A stretch of 64,000 nt of DNA from Bradyrhizobium sp. SZCCHNS1050 (GCF_032484785.1 NZ_JAUETR010000002.1:744001-808000), one strand, 5' to 3'. Positions 1 through 8,698 are shown, counted from the first letter of the stretch. The notes: generated from the sequence alone by a model not told the origin. Numbers and translations: made by a program.

Positions 1-3000
1 AGAAGTATTTCCGCAAGGCCGGCGTTGCCGCCAAGTTGAAGAAGGTCGAGGAAGAGAGCGTGCCGTCGTGGCTGTGGCGCTCGGTGCCCGACACCGAGGC
101 GCTGGCCGCGCTGCCTGAGAACGAGCGCTACGGCAGCGAGCGCTCGGCCAAGCAGGTGTTCGACCGTCTCGCCGGCTGCTGGACCTATTGGGGCTGGAAG
201 GGCAACTACTTCTCCTCGGAAGCGGACGCGCAGGCGTTCTATGACGAGCTCCGCGTCATGCTGGCCAAGCAGATGGTCGCGCCGAACTCGCCGCAATGGT
301 TCAACACCGGTCTGCACTGGGCCTACGGCATCGACGGCCCCGGCCAGGGCCACTATTACGTCGACTACAAGACCGGCAAGCTGACCAAGTCGAAGTCGTC
401 CTACGAGCATCCGCAGCCGCACGCCTGCTTCATCCAGGGCGTCGAGGACGACCTCGTCAATGACGGCGGCATCATGGATTTGTGGGTGCGCGAGGCGCGC
501 CTGTTCAAATACGGCTCCGGCACCGGCTCCAACTTCTCGCGGCTGCGCGGCGAAGGCGAGCGGCTGTCGGGCGGCGGCCGCTCGTCCGGCCTGATGAGCT
601 TCCTCAAGATCGGCGACCGCGCCGCAGGCGCCATCAAGTCGGGCGGCACGACGCGCCGCGCCGCCAAGATGGTGGTGGTCGACGCCGACCATCCGGACAT
701 CGAGGCCTATATCGACTGGAAGGTGAAGGAGGAGCAGAAAGTCGCGGCGCTGGTCACCGGCTCCAAGATCAACCAGAAGCACCTCAAGGCCGTGATGAAG
801 GCCTGCGTCAATTGCGAGGGCTCCGGCGACGACTGCTTCGATCCCGAGAAGAACCCTGCCCTGCGCCGCGAGATCAAGCTCGCGCGCCGCGCGCTGGTGC
901 CCGACAACTACATCAAGCGGGTCATCCAGTTCGCCAAGCAGGGCTACAAGGACATCGACTTCCCGATCTACGACACCGACTGGGATTCCGAGGCGTATCT
1001 GACGGTCTCCGGCCAGAACTCCAACAACTCGGTGTCGCTGAAGGACGACTTCCTCCGCGCCGTCGAGACCGACGGCGACTGGAGCCTGATCGGCCGCACC
1101 AACAAGAAGGTCGTCAAGACGCTGAAGGCCAGGGACCTCTGGGAGAAGATCGGCCACGCCGCCTGGGCCTCGGCCGATCCCGGCCTGCACTTCAACACCA
1201 CGATGAACGACTGGCACACCTGCAAGGCGTCCGGCGACATCCGCGCGTCCAATCCGTGCTCGGAATACATGTTCCTGGACGACACCGCGTGCAACCTGGC
1301 CTCGGCCAATCTGCTGACGTTCTACAACACCGAAACGAAGCACTTCGACGTCGGCGCCTACGAGCATCTCTGCCGGCTCTGGACGGTCGTGCTCGAGATC
1401 TCCGTGCTGATGGCGCAGTTCCCGTCGAAGGCGATCGCCGAGCTGTCCTACGAGTTCCGCACGCTGGGCCTCGGCTATGCCAATATCGGCGGCCTCTTGA
1501 TGACCATGGGCCTGTCCTACGACTCCAAGGAAGGCCGCGCGCTGTGCGGCGCGCTCTCGGCCATCATGACCGGCATCGCCTACAAGACCTCCGCCGAGAT
1601 GGCCGGCGAGCTCGGATCCTTCCCCGGCTACAAGAAGAACGCCGCGCACATGCTGCGCGTCATCCGCAACCATCGCCGCGCCGCGCGCGGCGAGGCGACC
1701 GGCTATGAGGCGCTCTCGGTCGCCCCGGTGCCGCTCGACCACGCCCACTGCCCGCAGGTCTCGCTGGTCAGCCACGCCATCCAGGCCTGGGACGACGCGC
1801 TCGCGCTCGGCGAGACCAACGGCTACCGCAACGCCCAGGTCACCGTGGTCGCCCCCACCGGCACCATCGGCCTGGTGATGGACTGCGACACCACCGGCAT
1901 CGAGCCTGATTTCGCGCTGGTGAAGTTCAAGAAGCTGGCCGGCGGCGGCTACTTCAAGATCATCAACCGCGCCGTGCCTGCGGCCCTGCGCGTGCTCGGC
2001 TATCGCGAGAGCGAGATCGCCGAGATCGAGGCCTATGCGGTCGGTCACGGCTCGCTGTCGAACGCCCCCGGCGTCAACGCCACCACCCTGAAGGCCAAGG
2101 GCTTCACCGACGAGGCCATCGCCAAGGTCGAGAAGGCGCTGCCGACCGCGTTCGACATCAAGTTCGTGTTCAACAAGTGGACGCTCGGCGAGGACTTCAT
2201 CGTCAAGCAGCTCGGCGTCACCACTGAGGCGATCGCCGCCCCCACCTTCGACCTGCTCACGGCGATCGGCTTCACCAAGCGCGAGATCGAGGCCGCCAAC
2301 GTGCACATCTGCGGCGCGATGACGGTCGAGGGCGCTCCGCATCTGAAGGCCGAGCACTATTCGGTGTTCGACTGCGCCAATCCCTGCGGCAAGATCGGCA
2401 AGCGCTATCTCTCGGTCGAGAGCCACATCCGCATGATGGCGGCAGCACAGCCGTTCATCTCGGGCGCGATCTCCAAGACCATCAACATGCCGAACGACGC
2501 CACGGTCGAGGACTGCAAGGCGGCATATCTGCTGTCGTGGAAGCTCGCGCTGAAGGCCAACGCGCTCTACCGCGACGGCTCGAAGCTGTCGCAGCCGCTC
2601 AACTCGCAGCTCATCGCCGACGATGAGGACGAGGACGATGCGGTCGAGTCCTTCTACGACAAGCCGATGGCGGCGCGCGCCACCCAGGTCTCGGAGAAGA
2701 TCGTCGAGAAGCTGGTCGAGCGCATCGTGGTGATGCGCGAGCGCGAGAAGATGCCGGACCGCCGCAAGGGCTACACCCAGAAGGCGGTCGTCGGCGGCCA
2801 CAAGGTCTACCTGCGCACCGGCGAGTATGACGACGGCCGCCTCGGCGAGATCTTCATCGACATGCACAAGGAGGGCGCGGCGCTGCGCTCCTTCATCAAC
2901 AACTTCGCCATCGCGGTGTCGCTGGGTCTCCAGTACGGCGTGCCGCTGGAGGAGTATGTCGACGCCTTCACCTTCACCCGCTTCGAGCCGGCCGGCCCGG

Positions 3001-3608
3001 TGCAGGGCAACGACTCGATCAAGTATGCGACGTCGATCCTCGACTACGTGTTCCGCGAGCTCGCCGTCAGCTACATGTCGCGCTTCGACCTCGCCCATGT
3101 CGACCCCTCGGAGAGCAACTTCGACGCGCTCGGCCGCGGCGTCGACGAAGGCAAGCCGTCGGAGGACGGCCCGAGCCAGCAGGCGGCGAAATACGTCTCG
3201 CGCGGCCTGACCCGCTCCCGCACCGACAACCTCGTCGTGATGCGCGGCGGCTCGTCGTCACCCTCCCCTGCAGGGGGAGGGTCGATCGGAAGCTCCGCTT
3301 CCGATCGGGGTGGGGTGAATCTCACCGCCCTCTCCCACGCCCGCGCCGGCGACTCCCTCGACGGCGCCACCGCCCTGAAGCAGGAGCCGCAGCACGACCT
3401 CTCGCCCACCGAGAAGCTCGAGGCGCTGCAATGGAGCAAGGCCGGCACGGCGAACACCCAAGTCGCCTCCAAGGCCGAACGCCGCGCCGAAGCCAAGGCC
3501 AAGGGCTACGAAGGCGAGATGTGCTCGGAGTGCGGCAACTTCACGCTGGTGCGGAATGGCACGTGCATGAAGTGCGATACGTGCGGAAGCACGACGGGGT
3601 GTAGCTAA
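1..3608 (+). CDS. nrdJ: Vitamin B12-dependent (class II) ribonucleotide reductase, 5' partial
   Basis: Reduces ribonucleotides to deoxyribonucleotides with an adenosylcobalamin radical. The frame is open from base 3 ([17 protein letters not shown]...), so the true start lies upstream of the window and the TTG at 36 is internal. The catalytic NPCSE motif is encoded at about 1251-1265 and is followed by [12 protein letters not shown]. The APTGTIG motif lies near 1852. The C-terminus has the paired-cysteine tail usual for this family ([13 protein letters not shown], ending TTGCS), which serves as redox shuttle or zinc ribbon. The linker just before this tail contains a translated palindromic repeat (3258-3318), described separately. 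No convincing terminator follows the TAA. The family call is firm from the motifs and about 1200-residue length. Confidence 0.96.
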   Translation, partial: KYFRKAGVAAKLKKVEEESVPSWLWRSVPDTEALAALPENERYGSERSAKQVFDRLAGCWTYWGWKGNYFSSEADAQAFYDELRVMLAKQMVAPNSPQWFNTGLHWAYGIDGPGQGHYYVDYKTGKLTKSKSSYEHPQPHACFIQGVEDDLVNDGGIMDLWVREARLFKYGSGTGSNFSRLRGEGERLSGGGRSSGLMSFLKIGDRAAGAIKSGGTTRRAAKMVVVDADHPDIEAYIDWKVKEEQKVAALVTGSKINQKHLKAVMKACVNCEGSGDDCFDPEKNPALRREIKLARRALVPDNYIKRVIQFAKQGYKDIDFPIYDTDWDSEAYLTVSGQNSNNSVSLKDDFLRAVETDGDWSLIGRTNKKVVKTLKARDLWEKIGHAAWASADPGLHFNTTMNDWHTCKASGDIRASNPCSEYMFLDDTACNLASANLLTFYNTETKHFDVGAYEHLCRLWTVVLEISVLMAQFPSKAIAELSYEFRTLGLGYANIGGLLMTMGLSYDSKEGRALCGALSAIMTGIAYKTSAEMAGELGSFPGYKKNAAHMLRVIRNHRRAARGEATGYEALSVAPVPLDHAHCPQVSLVSHAIQAWDDALALGETNGYRNAQVTVVAPTGTIGLVMDCDTTGIEPDFALVKFKKLAGGGYFKIINRAVPAALRVLGYRESEIAEIEAYAVGHGSLSNAPGVNATTLKAKGFTDEAIAKVEKALPTAFDIKFVFNKWTLGEDFIVKQLGVTTEAIAAPTFDLLTAIGFTKREIEAANVHICGAMTVEGAPHLKAEHYSVFDCANPCGKIGKRYLSVESHIRMMAAAQPFISGAISKTINMPNDATVEDCKAAYLLSWKLALKANALYRDGSKLSQPLNSQLIADDEDEDDAVESFYDKPMAARATQVSEKIVEKLVERIVVMREREKMPDRRKGYTQKAVVGGHKVYLRTGEYDDGRLGEIFIDMHKEGAALRSFINNFAIAVSLGLQYGVPLEEYVDAFTFTRFEPAGPVQGNDSIKYATSILDYVFRELAVSYMSRFDLAHVDPSESNFDALGRGVDEGKPSEDGPSQQAAKYVSRGLTRSRTDNLVVMRGGSSSPSPAGGGSIGSSASDRGGVNLTALSHARAGDSLDGATALKQEPQHDLSPTEKLEALQWSKAGTANTQVASKAERRAEAKAKGYEGEMCSECGNFTLVRNGTCMKCDTCGSTTGCS
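3258..3318 (+). repeat. Palindromic repeat element inserted in frame within nrdJ
   Basis: Two nested hairpins lie side by side: CCCTCCCC-TGCA-GGGGGAGGG at 3261-3281, and a perfect 11-bp stem CGATCGGAAGC/GCTTCCGATCG at 3283-3307 with loop TCC. The ends TCACCC and GGGTGA are inverted. From memory this matches an intergenic repeat common in Bradyrhizobium and Rhodopseudomonas. Here it is translated as [20 protein letters not shown] without breaking the frame. Confidence 0.85.
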
Positions 3609-3682
3609 TATTCCGACTCGCAGATCACGACGGTCCTCTGATAGGAGACCTCGATGACTTAGTCGTTCGAGTGAGGAACTAA

Positions 3683-3688
3683 TATAAT
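3683..3688 (+). promoter_or_regulatory. Candidate -10 box of the CBASS operon
   Basis: A perfect TATAAT lies in an AT-rich patch between nrdJ and the patatin gene, 107 bp before the patatin ATG. No good -35 hexamer sits at 16-18 bp (the best is TTAGTC at 3659). It would start transcription at about 3694, exactly where the inverted repeat begins. Confidence 0.4.
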
Positions 3689-3693
3689 CGAGA

Positions 3694-3745
3694 CGATCCC
3701 TCTTACTTCGCACCACCAGAGCCAAGTACCAAGTAAGAGGGATCG
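3694..3745. repeat. Perfect 14-bp inverted repeat ahead of the CBASS operon
   Basis: CGATCCCTCTTACT (3694-3707) and AGTAAGAGGGATCG (3732-3745) are exact reverse complements separated by 24 bp. The repeat would form a long hairpin at the very 5' end of a transcript started from the TATAAT at 3683, or could be a dyad operator. No T-run follows, so a simple nrdJ terminator is less likely. Confidence 0.7.
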
Positions 3746-3794
3746 ACCAAGAAACTGTGCGATCAATCGCCAGTCCTTCGAAGGATTAAGCGCT

Positions 3795-4787
3795 ATGACG
3801 GCGGCTCCTACAGATAAACCGCCGATCCGTCGAATTCTTTCGATCGATGGCGGCGGCATCATGGGAACGCAGCCGGCATCCTTTCTTGCGTCTCTGGAAG
3901 AGGATCTCGACCGACCCATCGGGGAATATTTCGACCTGATCGCAGGAACCTCCACGGGCGGTGTTCTGGCGATCGGATTGGCGATGGGTCTTCCCGCGTG
4001 TGATCTCCTCGACCTCTATGTTCGTCGGGGCCCACATATTTTCGGACAGTCGGGCGGCGCTCTGGCGACCTTCGCCAGTGAAGTGTGGCGGCGCCTCAAG
4101 CACATCGTCACCCCGAAACATGACGCCGATTTGCTGCGGAGTGAACTCGCCAGAGTTCTCGGCAGCAGGCGCATTGGGGATGCGAGAACGCGACTGGTGA
4201 TTCCCGCATGGGATGCCGACCATCGCGGTGTATATATTTTCAAGACCGCGCATCATCCCCGCCTCAAGACCGATTACAAGCGCCTGGCCGTCGATGCAGC
4301 GATGGCGACAGCCGCCGCGCCCACATACTACAAACGCCACCGCACGGCCGAAGATGTCGGTCTGCTCGATGGCGGCGTATGGGCCAACAACCCGATCGCG
4401 TTGGCGGTGGTCGAGGCCGTCACTTTACTCGGCTGGCCCGCCGGCAGTTTGCGAGTGCTGAGCCTGGGCTGCGTCAACGAGGTCTACATGATCGGCGAGG
4501 CGCCTGGTTGGGGCGGTCTCGCAAAGGATGTAACCCGCCTATTCATGGACGGCCAGTCGCACGGCGCGCTCGGCATAGCGAAGCTGCTTACCGGCCATCA
4601 ATACGAACGTGAGGCGATTTTCCGGTGCTGCCCAGATGTGCCGAAGGATTTCTTCAAGCTCGATGACACGCGCAAAATCGCACAACTCAGAGGCATGGGC
4701 GCCTCATCAGCTCGTAAGGAGCGTCCACGCATTGAACCCGTTTTTCTGACGGACCCTGCCGAATCATTCAAACCTGTCTACACCTGA
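3795..4787 (+). CDS. capV: Patatin-like phospholipase, CBASS effector (CapV-like)
   Basis: A predicted membrane-degrading effector: patatin phospholipases hydrolyse membrane lipids when a CD-NTase-made cyclic nucleotide activates them, killing the phage-infected cell. At 330 aa it shows the oxyanion motif DGGGIMG (residues 18-24), nucleophile elbow GTSTG (51-55, Ser53) and dyad aspartate in DGG (Asp192-Gly194). There is no signal peptide. The ATG at 3795 is preceded by AAGGA at 3780. The CD-NTase follows after 13 bp on the same strand, the classic CBASS arrangement. Codon use is less GC-biased than in nrdJ, suggesting horizontal acquisition. Patatin genes also occur alone, so the CBASS assignment rests on the neighbour. 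Confidence 0.93.
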   Translation: MTAAPTDKPPIRRILSIDGGGIMGTQPASFLASLEEDLDRPIGEYFDLIAGTSTGGVLAIGLAMGLPACDLLDLYVRRGPHIFGQSGGALATFASEVWRRLKHIVTPKHDADLLRSELARVLGSRRIGDARTRLVIPAWDADHRGVYIFKTAHHPRLKTDYKRLAVDAAMATAAAPTYYKRHRTAEDVGLLDGGVWANNPIALAVVEAVTLLGWPAGSLRVLSLGCVNEVYMIGEAPGWGGLAKDVTRLFMDGQSHGALGIAKLLTGHQYEREAIFRCCPDVPKDFFKLDDTRKIAQLRGMGASSARKERPRIEPVFLTDPAESFKPVYT

Positions 4788-4800
4788 AAGGCATCGAGCC

Positions 4801-6000
4801 ATGAATCAGATGTTCAAGGCGGCTCCCCAGACGCAACAGCTTTTGCGCAAAGTCGAGGTTTACTCGCTCCTCGATCAGATTTGCGAAGCGCTGGAGTTAA
4901 GCGCCGCCCAAGTCGAGGCTGCGCGGACAAGCTACGAGGCTGTCGCGACGTGGCTCTCCGACTCAGACAATCCTCTACTGAAGTGGATCGACATCTATGC
5001 TCACGGATCGACCGGCCTCGGCACGACTGTGAAGCCGATCGGGCGCGAAGATTTCGACGTCGATCTCATCTGCAAAGTGCTGCGCTTTACCGCTGACCGG
5101 CCACCGGCAGAGTTGAAGCGCATTGTCGGCGATCGCCTGAAGGAAAACACGCGGTACGCCGCCATGCTGGAAGAGAAGAAGCGCTGCTGGCGCTTAAACT
5201 ACGCCCGCGAATATCATCTGGACATCTCGCCGACGATTGATAATGCCAGATGCGCCAACGGAGGCGAACTGGTTCCAGACAAGAAGCTCCGGGAGTTCAA
5301 ACCGACGAATCCGAAAGGTTACAAGGCGCTCTTTGAACGTAGGGCAGCCCTGGTTCCCACCTTGCGGATGCTTAAGGCTGTCGGCGCCGAGGACCGTGCA
5401 GCCGTCGAGCCGTTCCCTGTGGATGCCGCCGCCAAAGGCATCCTCCGGCGTACTGTTCAGATCCTCAAGCGGCATCGTGATTTGCATTTCATGGAGGTTG
5501 TCGAGGAGATCGCACCGATCTCCATCATCATCACTACACTTGCCGCGCAGTCGTATGAGTATTGCGTCAATAGTTTTGTTTTCGATTCCGAACTCGACGT
5601 TTTGATCGCGACGATTCGGTTGATGCCACACTTCATCGATAAGCCGGTGGCCAATGGCCGGCGAATCTATGTGGTGGCCAACGAAACCACGGTCGGCGAG
5701 AACTTCGCCGAGCGCTGGAACACTGAACCGGCTCGCGCGGCCGCCTTCTACGAGTGGCATGCGAAGGCACTGGAAGACTTTGAGGCCCTGCAGGATTTGC
5801 AAGGCATCGACGTTATTGGCAAGAGCTTGGAAGCAACCCTGGGGAGTTCGGTCGTTCGCAAAATTATCGATTCTCGCACCGACAGCATTTCGAAGGCACG
5901 CACGGCCAAGAAGCTATACGTCGCGCCGACGATCGGGCTCACGCTGTCAAGCGCGGCCCATGCGACACCGGTTCGCTCGAACACTTTCTTCGGTGACTAG
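4801..6000 (+). CDS. CD-NTase (cGAS/DncV-like nucleotidyltransferase) of a CBASS system
   Basis: A predicted sensor/synthase that makes a cyclic oligonucleotide on phage infection to activate the patatin effector. At 399 aa it has the nucleotidyltransferase signature: HGS at 68-70, then DFDVD at 84-88 (metal ligands Asp86 and Asp88) and a third acidic residue in LDISPT (Asp141). The tail, about residues 330-399, ends NTFFGD. Type II CBASS synthases typically end in a small residue, usually glycine, that is conjugated by the E2 protein; here an Asp follows the Gly. The start ATG has AAAGG nine bases upstream. The stop abuts the E2 gene. The product nucleotide cannot be told from sequence alone. 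Confidence 0.92.
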   Translation: MNQMFKAAPQTQQLLRKVEVYSLLDQICEALELSAAQVEAARTSYEAVATWLSDSDNPLLKWIDIYAHGSTGLGTTVKPIGREDFDVDLICKVLRFTADRPPAELKRIVGDRLKENTRYAAMLEEKKRCWRLNYAREYHLDISPTIDNARCANGGELVPDKKLREFKPTNPKGYKALFERRAALVPTLRMLKAVGAEDRAAVEPFPVDAAAKGILRRTVQILKRHRDLHFMEVVEEIAPISIIITTLAAQSYEYCVNSFVFDSELDVLIATIRLMPHFIDKPVANGRRIYVVANETTVGENFAERWNTEPARAAAFYEWHAKALEDFEALQDLQGIDVIGKSLEATLGSSVVRKIIDSRTDSISKARTAKKLYVAPTIGLTLSSAAHATPVRSNTFFGD

Positions 6001-6465
6001 GTGTTTTCGCGTGACCGCCCAGACCTGACGCACGCGCAGCAGTTTATGTTTCTGCGCGCCAATCCCATCTGTGCGGGAACGGGCCAGTTGCACGCAACTG
6101 GCTTAGTTTGGAATTATCGTCACAGGCCCACGCCACTTAGTCGCGAATATTTCATACGCATTGCATTTCAGCGGGGCGAAACACCGAGCGTGTTCGTCAC
6201 GGACCCCGACCTTTCAGCTTTGGCCGGCGGCCGGTCCCTGCCGCACGTCTATCACGATCCTTTGCGCCTGTGCCTCACGTTGCCAGGAACGCGCGAATGG
6301 ACTGGCACCATGCGAATTGATCAGACATTCGTGCCGTGGGCCACAATGTGGCTCTATTATTTCGAGGATTGGCTGATCACCGACGAATGGAAGGGGGGCG
6401 GTAAACACCCAGATCCGGCCGATAACGGGCGTCCTGGGCGGAGGGTGCGTCGCGCAATACGGTGA
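6001..6465 (+). CDS. E2-like protein of a short (E2-only) type II CBASS
   Basis: A 154-aa ubiquitin-conjugating-enzyme-like protein. The core HVYHDPLRLCLTLP (82-95, candidate catalytic Cys91, histidines 82 and 85) followed by VPWATMWLYYFEDWLITDEW and KGGGKHP matches the prokaryotic E2 family found beside CD-NTases. In type II CBASS this protein links to the C-terminus of the CD-NTase and boosts its activity. No E1, JAB or ThiF domain gene lies on either side, so this is the short form. The GTG start directly follows the CD-NTase TAG, and GGTGA at 5991 inside the upstream gene can serve as ribosome site, implying coupled translation. The last 15 or so residues are basic and unlike the family. 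Confidence 0.8.
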   Translation: MFSRDRPDLTHAQQFMFLRANPICAGTGQLHATGLVWNYRHRPTPLSREYFIRIAFQRGETPSVFVTDPDLSALAGGRSLPHVYHDPLRLCLTLPGTREWTGTMRIDQTFVPWATMWLYYFEDWLITDEWKGGGKHPDPADNGRPGRRVRRAIR

Positions 6466-6482
6466 CCCGTAGCGGTATTGCG
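6453..6482 (+). terminator. Hairpin at the end of the CBASS operon
   Basis: CGCAATAC (6453-6460) pairs with GTATTGCG (6475-6482) around the E2 stop codon. There is no T-run, so termination is only suggested. Confidence 0.35.
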
Positions 6483-6492
6483 TCGAGAGGAA

Positions 6493-6568
6493 GCGTAGGG
6501 CGGATAGCGGAGCGCAATCGGCCGCTTGCCCTGATCGGCGCGTTACGCTTCGCTAACGCACCCTACGC
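6493..6568. repeat. GTAGGGCGG-type dispersed repeat, copy A
   Basis: Begins GCGTAGGGCGGAT and ends ACGCACCCTACGC, inverted ends typical of an intergenic repeat I know from Bradyrhizobium genomes. It is highly similar to 7877-7953 and more distantly to 12636-12713. It sits between the CBASS operon and a broken phosphoesterase gene. Confidence 0.75.
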
Positions 6569-6599
6569 TCTGAGCACTGGACTCACCTCCCTGCCCCAA

Positions 6600-7067
6600 A
6601 TGCACCTCCAAATCTTCTCCGATCTCCACGCCGACATGACCGACATCAAGCCGATCGAGGCCCTGCCCGGCGGGTCGATGTAGCCGTCGTCGCCGTCGAT
6701 GTCTGCGAGGGGGCGGTGAACGGCTTTGCGCGGCTGCGCGAGGTCGTGGCGGAGGACGTTCCGATCGTCATGGTGATGGGCAACCATGAATATTGTCACC
6801 ACACCTTCCCCGAGGAGCTGAAGCTGGCGCGAGCCGAGGCGGCGCGGTTCGGCGTGCATCTCTTGGAGAACGACGCGGTCGTGCTCGCGGGGGGGGGGGC
6901 GCCTTGCGGGCGCCGCGCTGCGGACCGACTATGCGATCTTCGGCGCGGGCTCCGAGGTCCACACCATGGCAGTCTGCCGCGACCGGATGGACGACCATCG
7001 CCGCATCACCTGGCGCAAAGAGCCCTGGCTGCGCTTCCGGCCGCAGCAGGCGCTCGGCCTGCACTGA
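6600..7067 (+). pseudogene. Metallophosphoesterase remnant 1 (frameshifted, 3'-truncated)
   Basis: Starts with ATG at 6600 (MHLQIFSDLHADM), where FSDLHAD is the first metal-binding motif of calcineurin-like phosphoesterases. The frame breaks near 6675 (TAG at 6681) and resumes in another frame with VNGFARLREVV and VMVMGNHEY (the GNHE motif). It breaks again at an 11-base G run (6889-6899) and returns to the first frame for RTDYAIFG to the stop at 7065. The C-terminal part with the GHxH motif is missing. Two frameshifts plus truncation mean no working enzyme. Confidence 0.85.
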
Positions 7068-7222
7068 CTTCCATGTTCGTGTTTGGCGAGAGCGAGGCAC
7101 TTGAACCCTGCCCGAACATCATACCGCGTCCGCTACACGATCCCCAGGATTTCCCGGTGCAGCGGAACGATCGCCGTCAAACGGAAGTTTGCTACGAACC
7201 CAACAACGAAGGAGCTTCGTTC

Positions 7223-7480
7223 ATGAAGATGGCAATCGTTTTGACGGCGGCTCTGTTCGCCGCTTCGCCGGTGTTCGCCGCAGAGACCGGCGCAAGTTCG
7301 CACGGCGCGTCGAAGAAAGCGCCCGGCCAGCAGATGCAGCGTAGCAAGACGTCGACGGCGCCCGGCGCTTCGGAGTACGCGCCCGGTCATCAGAGCAACA
7401 CCGCCGCCGGCCCGGGGCATTCCGAGAGCGCTCCCGGCCAGCGCATGACGACCACCGGCTCCAGCACGCATAGGAAGTAG
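7223..7480 (+). CDS. Small exported protein with APG repeats
   Basis: An 85-aa protein. Residues 1-19 form a signal peptide ending SPVFA-AE. The mature part is Ser/Gly/Ala-rich with three spaced repeats of the form APGQQM, APGHQS and APGQRM, suggesting an unstructured periplasmic or surface protein. The ATG at 7223 has AAGGAG at 7209; the longer open frame upstream belongs to the decayed phosphoesterase. Function unknown. Confidence 0.7.
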   Translation: MKMAIVLTAALFAASPVFAAETGASSHGASKKAPGQQMQRSKTSTAPGASEYAPGHQSNTAAGPGHSESAPGQRMTTTGSSTHRK

Positions 7481-7590
7481 TGGGCGCGCGAACGGGATTC
7501 GATCCCGCTTCTCGGCCCCCCCGTTTCGCTTGAAGACACAGAAAAGCCGTAAGCCTCTCAGTTCATCTTCCAGACATCCGAGGGAGTCAC

Positions 7591-7851
7591 ATGCGCAAAG
7601 CGATCTTCATCTTGGTAACATCGATTTCAACCGCGCTGATCGTGCCCGCCAGCGCGTTGCCTCGCGCTCCCCTTCAGGTCGATCGCGGCGCATCTGATCT
7701 CATCGAGGTGAGAGGCGGCCATGGCCATGGTCATGGTCATGGCTGGGGCCGCGGCGGCGGTCACCGGGCCTTCGGCTGGAGTCGCGGCCGAAAGGTGGGT
7801 TGGCGCGGTCATCACTGTCCGCCGGGCCACTGGAAGAAGGGATGGTGCTGA
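7591..7851 (+). CDS. Small exported His/Gly-rich protein
   Basis: An 86-aa protein with an N-terminal signal sequence (hydrophobic residues 4-21, cleavage near ASA-LP) and a mature region rich in Gly, His, Trp and Arg, including GHGHGHGHGWG and a C-terminal HHCPPGHWKKGWC. The histidine runs could bind metal (inference). GAGGGAG lies upstream of the ATG. Function unknown. Confidence 0.65.
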   Translation: MRKAIFILVTSISTALIVPASALPRAPLQVDRGASDLIEVRGGHGHGHGHGWGRGGGHRAFGWSRGRKVGWRGHHCPPGHWKKGWC

Positions 7852-7876
7852 TCAGCCGGACCAGGAGCGTTAGCAA

Positions 7877-7953
7877 GCGTAGGGCGGATGAGCGGAGCGT
7901 AATCCGCCGCTCGACCAGATCGGCGCGTTACGCTTCGCTAACGCGCCCTACGC
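7877..7953. repeat. GTAGGGCGG-type dispersed repeat, copy B
   Basis: Near-identical in layout to copy A at 6493-6568, including the shared stretch ATCGGCGCGTTACGCTTCGC. It again sits directly ahead of a phosphoesterase remnant, and similarity continues across the junction, so repeat and gene start were duplicated together. Confidence 0.75.
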
Positions 7954-7985
7954 AGCGAGCCCTGGGCTCCACCTCCCCGCCCGCC

Positions 7986-8170
7986 ATGATCCTCCACATC
8001 GTGGCGTGCCGATCGTCATGGTGATGGGCAACCATGAATTTGATCACCGCACCTTTCCCGAAGAGCTGAAGCTGGCGCGCGCCGAGGCGGCGCGGTTCGG
8101 CGTGCGTCTCCTAGAAGACGAGGCGGTCGTGCTGGCGGGCGTACGCTTTGCCGGCGCCACGCTGTGGACA
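7986..8170 (+). pseudogene. Metallophosphoesterase remnant 2 (short fragment)
   Basis: Encodes PIVMVMGNHEFDHRTFPEELKLARAEAARFGVRLLED... up to GATLW, the same part of the protein as in remnant 1, without frameshift there. The N-terminal metal motif is reduced to a few codons after ATGATCCTCCACATC, and everything after residue W is missing. The rest of the stretch 7852-8268 holds only repeat copy B. Confidence 0.8.
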
Positions 8171-8268
8171 CAGCCACGCGCTTCCCGCGCGCTTTGGTTG
8201 ACCTGCATCAACAGCGTCGAAGTGAATCCGCATCAAGCTGTCATCGTCAGAGAAGCGGAGGCAGTATC

Positions 8269-8622
8269 ATGGCCGACTCGCAAGCATCTCTCGTCCCATC
8301 CCACGACGCGCCCGATCCGCACCGTCAAATCGATTCAGCCGCTTGGGCCGTATTCTTCATCTGGCTCGGCGTGGTCATGCTCGCGGGGCTTCCCTGGGGC
8401 TGGTTCCTGGTGGGCGTCGGCATCCTCATCCTGGGCGCACAGATGGTGCGGACGCAACGGAGCCTAAAGGTCGACAGGTTCGGCGTGGTCATCGGGGTCA
8501 TCATTCTTGCGGCCGGCCTGTGGGATCTTCTTGCCTTGCCGTTGCCGCTCATGCCGATGATCCTGATCGTGCTGGGCGGATATCTGCTCTGGAAGACGCT
8601 TTCAACGACGGAATCCCCCTAA
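8269..8622 (+). CDS. Small inner-membrane protein (hypothetical)
   Basis: A 117-aa protein with a hydrophilic N-terminus (about 25 residues) and then three or four hydrophobic segments (about 27-45, 47-58, 72-88, 92-108). No catalytic motif. GGAGG lies before the ATG at 8269. No family recognised with confidence. Confidence 0.7.
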   Translation: MADSQASLVPSHDAPDPHRQIDSAAWAVFFIWLGVVMLAGLPWGWFLVGVGILILGAQMVRTQRSLKVDRFGVVIGVIILAAGLWDLLALPLPLMPMILIVLGGYLLWKTLSTTESP

Positions 8623-8698
8623 ACGGCGCACGAAACATCAGGAGGCTCGGATGAGCGGGACAGCCCGTAGGGTACGGGCGGTTCGCATTGGTGGGCAC

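Noticed and set aside
3694..3745. Inverted repeat as a simple nrdJ terminator
   Set aside because: No T-run follows on either strand and the loop is long; a role at the head of the CBASS transcript seems at least as likely.
3795..6465. CBASS genes as an abortive-infection or retron system
   Set aside because: No reverse transcriptase or toxin domain; the nucleotidyltransferase, E2 and patatin motifs together are specific for CBASS.
6596..7480. Long open frame from 6716 to 7480 as one protein
   Set aside because: It joins a phosphoesterase remnant to the separate small exported protein that has its own ribosome site and signal peptide at 7223.
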